Source: CAZUPF01 sp964622035 (lineage in GTDB: Bacteria > Patescibacteriota > WWE3 > JAUXAW01 > JAYEID01). Taken from it: a stretch of 9,900 nucleotides of DNA. The stretch is from NCBI GenBank assembly GCA_964622035.1, contig CAZUPF010000023.1, positions 1 to 9,900 on the forward strand. The letters run 5' to 3'. The notes beneath the pieces are model-generated. The model saw only the letters and a program-made list of their open reading frames with translations, had not been told where the DNA came from and searched no databases. Position numbers and translations under genes: made by a program. The first letter of the stretch is position 1. The number at the start of each line of letters is the position of its first letter. Below are positions 5,889 to 9,900 of this stretch, piece after piece.

Positions 5889-6401
5889 CTAATTGCTTTC
5901 GAGGGTTGGTAACAGCTCTTTGTAGCGACCGATCTTTTCTTGTTTACTCATCATTGCGTATCTTGGAGAGGGGGAGGGTAAACAAACTAATTCCACATCG
6001 GGGCGCAGTTGAATAACATCTTTAAAGTGCCTCCTGAATAAAGTTTCTACATACCGGCTGGTGAAGAATATTTTTTGAACAGCGTGGTTGGGAATAATAT
6101 CTTTTATTGCTGTGTTGTAAATAATGTTAAATAAGTTTATGTCCAAATTACTGTTACTCCTCCTCTCACAAGATAAAATAATGTCTGTCAAGGCCATTTC
6201 TAACTGAATAAATAACTGCTGCTGTTTCTCTTTTGTATCAAATTCCAAACCATACACCCCCGCCATTATCGGCCAGAATTGATTACGGCCATTGGCATAA
6301 AACCAGTCATACGGGTTTGAGGGTTTGGTTACAAAACTCCCCAGCATCAAATATTTTGTCTTTTTGGGAACAAAGTCTCCGAAAGGGTGAGTTTCGACCA
6401 T
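5889..6401 (-). CDS. Uracil/hypoxanthine-DNA glycosylase superfamily protein
   Basis: A 170-aa protein. Near the N-terminus YLMLGSF (residues 17-23) and WFYANGRNQFWPIM (33-46) match the first active-site motif of the Mug/HDG branch of the uracil-DNA glycosylase superfamily (LGxFP ... FYxNxxNxFW). TDIILSCER (about 92-100) resembles the DVxxxCxR segment of DNA-deoxyinosine glycosylases. CLPSPSPRYA near the C-terminus is the second superfamily motif (LPSxSP) that enters the minor groove. Such enzymes excise deaminated bases; the substrate cannot be told from sequence alone. The hypoxanthine-specific family is the best guess and a general UDG-like protein the alternative. The start ATG 6401 leaves the canonical spacing to the first motif. 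A -10-like TATACT lies only six bases upstream and there is no Shine-Dalgarno, suggesting leaderless mRNA. The gene is strikingly AT-rich compared with the left part of the window. Confidence 0.78.
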   Translation of the reverse strand: MVETHPFGDFVPKKTKYLMLGSFVTKPSNPYDWFYANGRNQFWPIMAGVYGLEFDTKEKQQQLFIQLEMALTDIILSCERRSNSNLDINLFNIIYNTAIKDIIPNHAVQKIFFTSRYVETLFRRHFKDVIQLRPDVELVCLPSPSPRYAMMSKQEKIGRYKELLPTLESN

Positions 6402-6407
6402 AGTGAA

Positions 6408-6413
6408 AGTATA
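6408..6413 (-). promoter_or_regulatory. -10 box six bases before ATG 6401
   Basis: TATACT (complement of 6408-6413) ends six bases before the start codon, which would place the transcript start at or next to the ATG. No clear -35 is seen. Confidence 0.4.
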
Positions 6414-6475
6414 CCTTAGCGCGAGATTCCGAATGAGTAATGTTTGGGGAGTGTTGTTATTACGGGATAAAAAGC

Positions 6476-6506
6476 GTGGTTGCGAGCTGTGGACGAAGTT
6501 ATAACT
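6476..6506 (+). repeat. Core repeat copy 3
   Basis: 31-bp copy GTGGTTGCGAGCTGTGGA ... GTTATAACT. It abuts and overlaps by two bases the stop codon (complement of 6505-6507) of the DUF952 gene. It has no terminator side. Just upstream, TACGGGATAAA (6461-6471) matches sequence in the promoter flank of copy 5. Confidence 0.8.
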
Positions 6507-6846
6507 ACACTTGAGGTGGCAATCGTTTAAAATGCCCACCACTCTCGGGCTTGAATTCGGCTATTGATTCGATCTCACTTAAAAGTAGTTTGCCATAAAC
6601 ATGAGGATGATCCTCTCCTATTCCCTTTAAATCTTCGTACACTATTTTTGCCTTAACCTTTTTGGGATTAACGACTAATAATAGTAGATCTTTACTACCC
6701 CGGAAACGCCTATTGGCAGTAGGGATAACCTGCTTTTCCGTTGAACAATGTATGAAACCACCCTTCTCAAGAGAGTCTGGGGCGTAAAAACCCCTCTTCT
6801 CCGCTTCTCCCCACTGCTTTCTGTTCAGAATGTGATAAATATTCAT
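6505..6846 (-). CDS. DUF952 family protein
   Basis: A 113-aa protein matching DUF952 along its length: IYHILNRKQWGEA at the N-terminus, FYAPDSLEKGGFIHCSTEKQV (the GFIHCS signature, about residues 20-40), TANRRFRGSKDLLLLVVN, a VYEDL segment, HPHVYGKLL (the HxYGxL signature) and a closing hydrophobic strand. Family members are small soluble proteins of unknown biochemical function, structurally related to ADP-ribosyltransferase-like folds in some classifications. The length is typical, so it appears intact. A -35/-10 pair (TTTAAT, 17 bases, TAAAAC) ends six bases before the ATG, and no Shine-Dalgarno is visible, so it may be translated leaderless. It lies 72 bases after the 156-aa unknown gene on the same strand; its stop touches repeat copy 3. 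Confidence 0.88.
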   Translation of the reverse strand: MNIYHILNRKQWGEAEKRGFYAPDSLEKGGFIHCSTEKQVIPTANRRFRGSKDLLLLVVNPKKVKAKIVYEDLKGIGEDHPHVYGKLLLSEIESIAEFKPESGGHFKRLPPQV

Positions 6847-6852
6847 ATGCCC

Positions 6853-6881
6853 GTTTTACCAAACCAAAAAATCCCATTAAA
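6853..6881 (-). promoter_or_regulatory. Possible promoter of the DUF952 gene
   Basis: TTTAAT (complement of 6876-6881), 17-base spacer, TAAAAC (complement of 6853-6858), six bases before ATG 6846. Both boxes deviate from consensus. Confidence 0.35.
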
Positions 6882-6918
6882 CTAGGCTAGAAGAACTTCG
6901 AGCCTGTGTCAGTATTGC

Positions 6919-7389
6919 TCAGGCGCTTAGGACGTAAGCAAGTACATCATAATCAGGATCAAAAAACTCGATCATTTCGAAGTCTGGCCTCTCAATTAAA
7001 CGGAGATTGCTAGGTTTTGCTTCTAGGTACTGCTTCTTAAACTCCCCATAATCGGGAACTTCAAAGTCGTTACACCCCACATGTAATCTGTAGGGGTCGG
7101 GTTGTCTTACTCTTAATAAAAACAACTCGCCATTAGGAAGCTTTATTGGCTTGTGCAGTTTTACACAGGGTCCATTGTTCTCGCTATCTAGTTCTCCTAA
7201 GCTTAGGACAATCTTCTTTAGTTCTTCAAACTCATCGGGGTAGTGGGAGAAAATAGTGAGCCCGCTTATCGGATACTCTTTATCTGTTACTCTCCTACAA
7301 AGTTCGGTAGTTTCCGAAGCAACATAATTAATTGCCTCTAATAAATCCTCTTTAGTTTTGATGGGACTAAATCTATAAATTTTATCCAT
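6919..7389 (-). CDS. 156-aa conserved-looking protein of unknown function
   Basis: A soluble protein without membrane segments or signal peptide. Recognisable stretches are the N-terminus MDKIYRFSPIKTKEDLLEAI, a central FSHYPDEFEELKKIV, LRVRQPDPYRLHVGCNDFEV, and a C-terminus RPDFEMIEFFDPDYDVLAYV. These have the look of a small family seen in candidate-phylum genomes, but I cannot assign a function. ATG 7389 is chosen because the open frame upstream of it translates the repeat and terminator. Upstream, TAGAAT ends seven bases before the ATG, hinting at a leaderless start; AAAGG lies too close to the ATG to be a good Shine-Dalgarno. The stop lies inside a small hairpin (6902-6924). It shares a repeat-bounded block with the DUF952 gene and its base composition is AT-rich like that gene. 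Confidence 0.75.
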   Translation of the reverse strand: MDKIYRFSPIKTKEDLLEAINYVASETTELCRRVTDKEYPISGLTIFSHYPDEFEELKKIVLSLGELDSENNGPCVKLHKPIKLPNGELFLLRVRQPDPYRLHVGCNDFEVPDYGEFKKQYLEAKPSNLRLIERPDFEMIEFFDPDYDVLAYVLSA

Positions 7390-7396
7390 ACCTTTT

Positions 7397-7402
7397 ATTC
7401 TA
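7397..7402 (-). promoter_or_regulatory. -10 box seven bases before ATG 7389
   Basis: TAGAAT (complement of 7397-7402) ends seven bases before the start codon; no convincing -35. It fits the same leaderless pattern as at 6408. Confidence 0.3.
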
Positions 7403-7466
7403 ACAGAAGTTCGAATCTTTGCTGGGGTATGAGAAAATAATGGCGTGGTTATAGCGTTTAGAGGGC

Positions 7467-7508
7467 GTGGTTGAGGTGTTGGCCTGTCTCGCCCGAAGGG
7501 CGGAAACC
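7467..7508 (+). repeat. Core repeat copy 4, with altered centre
   Basis: It begins GTGGTTGAGG and ends GGAAACC, then TATTTGGTAGAGAGTGGGG as in copy 1. The middle of the core is replaced by other sequence containing the hairpin CGCCC-GAA-GGGCG (7490-7502 region), making it 42 rather than 31 bp. It leads into the terminator at 7539-7582. Confidence 0.7.
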
Positions 7509-7538
7509 TATTTGGTAGAGAGTGGGGAAGTGGTGGGG

Positions 7539-7582
7539 TAAAAAGAAAGCACCCCCCGATGCGTGTGCAACGCACAAGGGGG
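7539..7582 (-). terminator. Rho-independent terminator of the 121-aa gene
   Basis: The same double stem as at 5316-5345: CCCCC (7553-7557) with GGGGG (7578-7582) around TGCGT/ACGCA. The - strand T tract is interrupted (TTTCTTTTT). It lies about 60 bases after the stop of the gene at 7643-8008. Confidence 0.75.
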
Positions 7583-7642
7583 TTTGACATGGCGATCTAG
7601 GATGTTGAAGCACAATATAGCACCGAGGGCAGGACAGCGGGC

Positions 7643-8008
7643 CTACTCAACTCGATAGCGCGTGCTTCCCGCCAGCAGACCACTGTGGATGATGAAACCA
7701 ATCTCCCCACGTTCGGGAATGAACCCAGGAGGGTAGTCCTCCACAGATACGAAGCTCTCGCCCTGTTGGAGCATCTCCGCAAGCTCCTGATCGATCTCCT
7801 CACACGTCGAGAACCCGAGAACTGTTGCCACGATCTGGGACATCCTCCGGTACCTCACCCAAAGCCCCCGCGCCGCCTCCTGCGCAGTTTTCGCTGCGTA
7901 ATCCCGGTGCAAAACCTGCATCGACTCGTAGCTGTGTCCACAGTCTGCACAGGAAGGACCCCCTTCCCGCAGTTGGGACTTCCCACACACACATGCCAAC
8001 AACGACAT
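7643..8008 (-). CDS. 121-aa protein with N-terminal zinc-ribbon-like cysteines
   Basis: The start ATG 8008 is well fixed by AAAGGAGA (complement of 8017-8024), nine bases upstream. The N-terminus has C6-V-C8, then C20-x2-C23 and H25 (SCADCGH), a possible small zinc ribbon. The middle (about residues 30-90) is charged and probably helical. The C-terminus VSVEDYPPGFIPERGEIGFIIHSG looks globular. No membrane segment or signal peptide is seen, so it is probably cytoplasmic. I do not recognise the family. The gene is clearly GC-rich, unlike its neighbours. Its promoter, leader and terminator are copies of those around the unrelated membrane protein gene at 5374-5667. Confidence 0.7.
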   Translation of the reverse strand: MSLLACVCGKSQLREGGPSCADCGHSYESMQVLHRDYAAKTAQEAARGLWVRYRRMSQIVATVLGFSTCEEIDQELAEMLQQGESFVSVEDYPPGFIPERGEIGFIIHSGLLAGSTRYRVE

Positions 8009-8099
8009 AGTGCTCGTCTCCTTTCGGGGCTTCCGCCCATACTGTGCTCTGAGCCGCCCTATTCTGCAGCAGCCCAAGACCAAAAAAGTGTCTAACTCT
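8009..8099 (-). promoter_or_regulatory. Structured 5' leader, copy B
   Basis: Stem 1: GAGCCGC (8051-8057) with GCAGCCC (8069-8075), an 11-base loop, two wobble pairs on the - strand RNA. Stem 2: GGGC (8027-8030) with GCCC (8035-8038), which in the RNA closes a GGAA (GNRA-type) loop. The Shine-Dalgarno AAAGGAGA follows directly. Compared with copy A, stem positions and the loop CCTATT core are kept while stem bases differ, which hints at selection on structure. Confidence 0.55.
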
Positions 8100-8105
8100 A
8101 ATAAG

Positions 8106-8134
8106 ACTGTATCAAAATACGGGATAAATTACAA
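8106..8134 (-). promoter_or_regulatory. Sigma70-type promoter of the 121-aa gene
   Basis: -35 TTGTAA (complement of 8129-8134), 17-base spacer, -10 TACAGT (complement of 8106-8111). It aligns base for base in layout with the promoter at 5767-5795. Confidence 0.7.
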
Positions 8135-8148
8135 GTCTATGGGGTAAA
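8121..8148. promoter_or_regulatory. Paired direct repeat around the -35, copy B
   Basis: GGGATAAA (8121-8128) and GGGGTAAA (8141-8148), 20 bp start to start, the same arrangement as at 5782-5809. Confidence 0.4.
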
Positions 8149-8179
8149 ATGGTTGGGAGCTGTGGATGGGATTAGAACC
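8149..8179 (+). repeat. Core repeat copy 5
   Basis: 31-bp copy ATGGTTGGGAGCTGTGGA ... ATTAGAACC with the promoter-side flank shared with copy 2. The stretch 8180-8254 between it and the next gene holds no clear gene or strong terminator. It contains GAAGTTCGAATC (8232-8243), a tRNA T-loop-like 12-mer also present at 7406-7417. Confidence 0.85.
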
Positions 8180-8254
8180 TGTTTTATTCAAAACCAAGCT
8201 GCTTTTGCCAAAGAATGTCGCTTTTAAGGCCGAAGTTCGAATCCCAATACCCCT

Positions 8255-8530
8255 TTAACTACCCCAGGTCGTGAAGATGCCAACGGCAAGCTCTGCCCAA
8301 ATGTAGAGACACGCTAACACGAGTGCGATGACGAGGATGGCTCGGTGTGTGTTATTGCGCACCTTATGCCTTGCCAGTTCAATCATGAGACCGGTGCCTG
8401 CTATGAGGGCTCCTATGACTATGAAATCGGACAGGGTCCAGTTCCATTCATCACTGACCTGCATCGCTATCAAGGGAATCAGCAGTATACCTGCTGTCAC
8501 GAGCGCAATACGATTAATGCTGTTTTGCAT
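8255..8530 (-). CDS. Small three-helix membrane protein, widespread family of unknown function
   Basis: A 91-aa protein with three membrane segments, about residues 7-23, 34-52 and 63-85. Short charged linkers hold DEWNW between helices 1 and 2 and ELARHKVRNNTHR between helices 2 and 3. The pattern ILLIPLIAMQ..DEWNWTLSDFIV.G....GTGL..EL...K......RA...IA......W..LAVGI matches a common small integral membrane protein found in many bacteria, usually annotated only as hypothetical. Full length, so probably intact. No Shine-Dalgarno is evident before ATG 8530. A -10-like TACAAT (complement of 8594-8599) lies about 65 bases upstream, and the DNA around it resembles the promoter regions at 5767 and 8106. 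The gene is followed 3' by repeat copy 5. Confidence 0.8.
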   Translation of the reverse strand: MQNSINRIALVTAGILLIPLIAMQVSDEWNWTLSDFIVIGALIAGTGLMIELARHKVRNNTHRAILVIALVLACLYIWAELAVGIFTTWGS

Positions 8531-8593
8531 AATACTTTTTGTTTTTGGATGTTTTTGTCTACCACATCTGTGTCCTAGTATCAGTATTCTTTC

Positions 8594-8599
8594 ATTGTA
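8594..8599 (-). promoter_or_regulatory. Possible -10 of the 91-aa membrane protein gene
   Basis: TACAAT (complement of 8594-8599) in the context TTTGATACAATG, similar to the -10 contexts at 5767-5772 and 8106-8111; no good -35 at the matching distance. Confidence 0.35.
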
Positions 8600-8629
8600 T
8601 CAAATCCGAAGAAATTGGAGGAACGTGTC

Positions 8630-8660
8630 GTGGTTGGGAGCTGTGGACAAGATTAGAACC
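8630..8660 (+). repeat. Core repeat copy 6
   Basis: 31-bp copy GTGGTTGGGAGCTGTGGA ... ATTAGAACC followed by TATTTGGTGG. It is the last copy and lies between divergent genes, so it marks the right edge of the repeat-bounded region. Confidence 0.85.
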
Positions 8661-8698
8661 TATTTGGTGGGGTGTGGGTCCTGGGTACCGTTAGTGAT

Positions 8699-8728
8699 TT
8701 GACAAGCTAGAGGTAGAAGATGTATCTT
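8699..8728 (+). promoter_or_regulatory. Possible promoter of the surface protein gene
   Basis: TTGACA (8699-8704, full consensus), 18-base spacer, TATCTT (8723-8728). If used, transcription would begin near 8735-8738 and make ATG 8738 the (leaderless) start instead of 8720. Confidence 0.35.
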
Positions 8729-9900
8729 TGGACCAGGATGGAGAATATAGATACTGCTCCAGATCAGGATACACAGCCTACCCCAACTACACCTTCTGAA
8801 ACACCGCAGCCCCCTATTGATTTAGAGCAAGAGTCTCCACAGGTAACTAGGTGGCCAGTTGTTCTGGCAACAGTTGTCGGAGTACTCATTCTGAGTGCTG
8901 CTGGTTACCTTGTTTATCAGAAGTATCAGCTGGGGGATGAACCGGAGCAGTCGGTGCCCCAGACCAGCACACCGGACACGGAAGAACCTGCAGACGAGAC
9001 TGCGGGGTGGGAGACTTACAGAAACACTGATTACGGTATTACTTTTAAATACCCGGCAGGGTATAAGGTGCGCGATCAAGAACGTTTAACGGTTGAAGAT
9101 TTCTCGCTATATATTTTCGACCGAGAGCCGTATTTAGGAAACACGCCGGACCCGTTCATTGGTATAAGTCTCTACCAGGATGCTGGTTTAGATCTGGAGT
9201 CGTGGTTGGAGAGGCATACCACCACCAAGGAGGTTTTGGGTCCTGATGAAGATCGTTATTTCGATCAAGTTGTTGACGTCGGGCCGTGTAGTGTAGCAGG
9301 GCTGCAAAACTGCAAACAGTTTTACTCGGGTCTGCGTAGAGGGGCCAAAAACTATGTTTTTGAACGTGCGGGACGCATATACAGTATAAAGTTAAAAACT
9401 TATGAGGAGCTCTACGGGAGCGGTTCCGCAATCGAAGAACATTTCGACCTGATCCTTCCCACCTTCAAATTCACTGGAGCGGTGGTGGACGAAACGGCAG
9501 ATTGGAAGACCTTTTCATCGGATTCCTACAAATATACTTTCAAATACCCACCTAGTTGGGAAGAGAAACCCGCAGGGGAGGGGTGCGGACCCGTATTCGC
9601 TCCCGTAAAGGCGGGGGAGTTTTCGGTAGTTGGTAGTTACTGGTTAACGGTGTGTGGGCCCCATGTGAATCCAGAAGATACACCAGAGCAGTTAGCTCAA
9701 GGGGCCGCCGCTAACAGTACCGAAATATCTAGGACGGAGCTGCTGGTTGGGGGGCGTGAGGCAATAAGGCAGGTTATCTACCGTGATAAAAATGTCTCTG
9801 AGATAAATGTTTATGTTGATAGGGGCCCAACAGCCCTACCTACAGTATTCGGTGGTGAAGAGTTTCCTATCTGTACAGTAGGAATCCACTTCTACAACAG
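8720..9900 (+). CDS. Membrane-anchored surface protein with two tandem FKYP (PsbP-like) domains, 3' partial
   Basis: 393 codons are open to the window edge. Residues 1-44 are polar and rich in Thr, Pro and Gln. Residues 45-66 form one hydrophobic helix, followed by an acidic Pro/Thr linker to about 95. The rest should therefore lie outside the membrane. Two related domains follow: WETYRNTDYGITFKYPAGY starts at residue 97 and WKTFSSDSYKYTFKYPPSW at residue 262. This 'W.TY.....Y.F.FKYP..W' opening is common in extracytoplasmic proteins of candidate-phylum bacteria and resembles PsbP-like folds. Domain 1 carries a cysteine pair (GPCSVAGLQNC), possibly a disulfide. ATG 8720 has a Shine-Dalgarno-like AGAGG six bases upstream and is chosen. 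ATG 8738 in the same frame is the alternative and gives a more usual N-terminus, MENIDTAP. Function unknown; binding or adhesion at the cell surface is an inference. Confidence 0.85.
   Translation, partial: MYLWTRMENIDTAPDQDTQPTPTTPSETPQPPIDLEQESPQVTRWPVVLATVVGVLILSAAGYLVYQKYQLGDEPEQSVPQTSTPDTEEPADETAGWETYRNTDYGITFKYPAGYKVRDQERLTVEDFSLYIFDREPYLGNTPDPFIGISLYQDAGLDLESWLERHTTTKEVLGPDEDRYFDQVVDVGPCSVAGLQNCKQFYSGLRRGAKNYVFERAGRIYSIKLKTYEELYGSGSAIEEHFDLILPTFKFTGAVVDETADWKTFSSDSYKYTFKYPPSWEEKPAGEGCGPVFAPVKAGEFSVVGSYWLTVCGPHVNPEDTPEQLAQGAAANSTEISRTELLVGGREAIRQVIYRDKNVSEINVYVDRGPTALPTVFGGEEFPICTVGIHFYN

Noticed and set aside
5810..6016. 68-codon + strand open frame starting in repeat copy 2
   Set aside because: It translates the repeat and the opposite strand of the glycosylase gene; no Shine-Dalgarno or family resemblance.
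7390..7590. N-terminal extension of the 156-aa protein
   Set aside because: The extension is a translation of terminator and repeat DNA; the same peptide (SNPLVRCTRIGGCF) appears by chance reading at the other terminator copy near 5350.
7685..8095. 136-codon + strand open frame opposite the 121-aa gene
   Set aside because: The - strand gene has a promoter, Shine-Dalgarno and terminator; the + strand frame has none and is probably a shadow of GC-rich coding DNA.
8180..8254. tRNA gene suggested by TTCGAATCCC
   Set aside because: The bases flanking the T-loop do not form a 5-bp T stem, and no acceptor, D or anticodon arm can be built around it.
5239..8660. CRISPR array from the repeated 31-bp unit
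   Set aside because: Copies are 480-990 bp apart with genes between them; no short uniform spacers and no cas genes.
5239..8660. Classical integron attC sites
   Set aside because: No paired RYYYAAC/GTTRRRY boxes: GTTAGAA in the core misses the last position and no consistent partner box precedes it in all copies. No integron integrase is in the window.

Overview
The window looks like a scaffold from a small-genome bacterium, most plausibly of the Patescibacteria/CPR type. This is inferred from gene content (small standalone proteins, a short pyruvate kinase-like protein, a short GIY-YIG protein, surface proteins with 'FKYP' domains, very tight spacing), not from a phylogenetic marker. Two runs of exactly 100 N (1815-1914 and 3099-3198) are scaffold placeholders. 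Both fall in real genes, so the true distances there are unknown.

Left part, 1-4741, ordinary core-like genes: a three-fold zinc-ribbon protein (+); an HI0933/YhiN-type flavoprotein (-) whose first codons lie in gap 1; a divergent alpha-glucan phosphorylase (+) interrupted by gap 2; an overlapping pyruvate kinase-like gene (+) lacking the B and C domains; and a convergent membrane-anchored eight-cysteine protein (-). Phosphorylase and pyruvate kinase look like a carbon-storage/glycolysis pair: glucan to glucose-1-phosphate, and the last step of glycolysis.

Middle, 4764-5230: a GIY-YIG nuclease-family gene (-), then about 200 bp without a gene that is dense in structure: two GC hairpins, a G9 tract, a G-quadruplex motif on the - strand and a perfect 26-bp palindrome with outer arms.

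Right part, 5239-8660, is the most unusual region. Six same-orientation copies of a 31-bp core repeat (one with a rebuilt centre) divide it into five blocks of roughly 0.5-1 kb. Each block holds one or two small genes, all on the - strand: a 97-aa membrane protein, a UDG/hypoxanthine-DNA-glycosylase-like protein, a DUF952 protein plus a 156-aa unknown, a 121-aa cysteine-motif protein, and a 91-aa three-helix membrane protein. Two blocks with unrelated genes carry matching flanks: the same promoter, the same two-hairpin 5' leader with a strong Shine-Dalgarno, and nearly the same terminator. The layout resembles a gene-cassette array (gene, then repeat, all one direction), but no integrase is in the window and the repeat does not match the classical attC consensus. 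Base composition changes sharply between blocks.

Right edge, 8720-9900: a membrane-anchored (+) surface protein with two 'YxxTFKYP' domains, running off the window.
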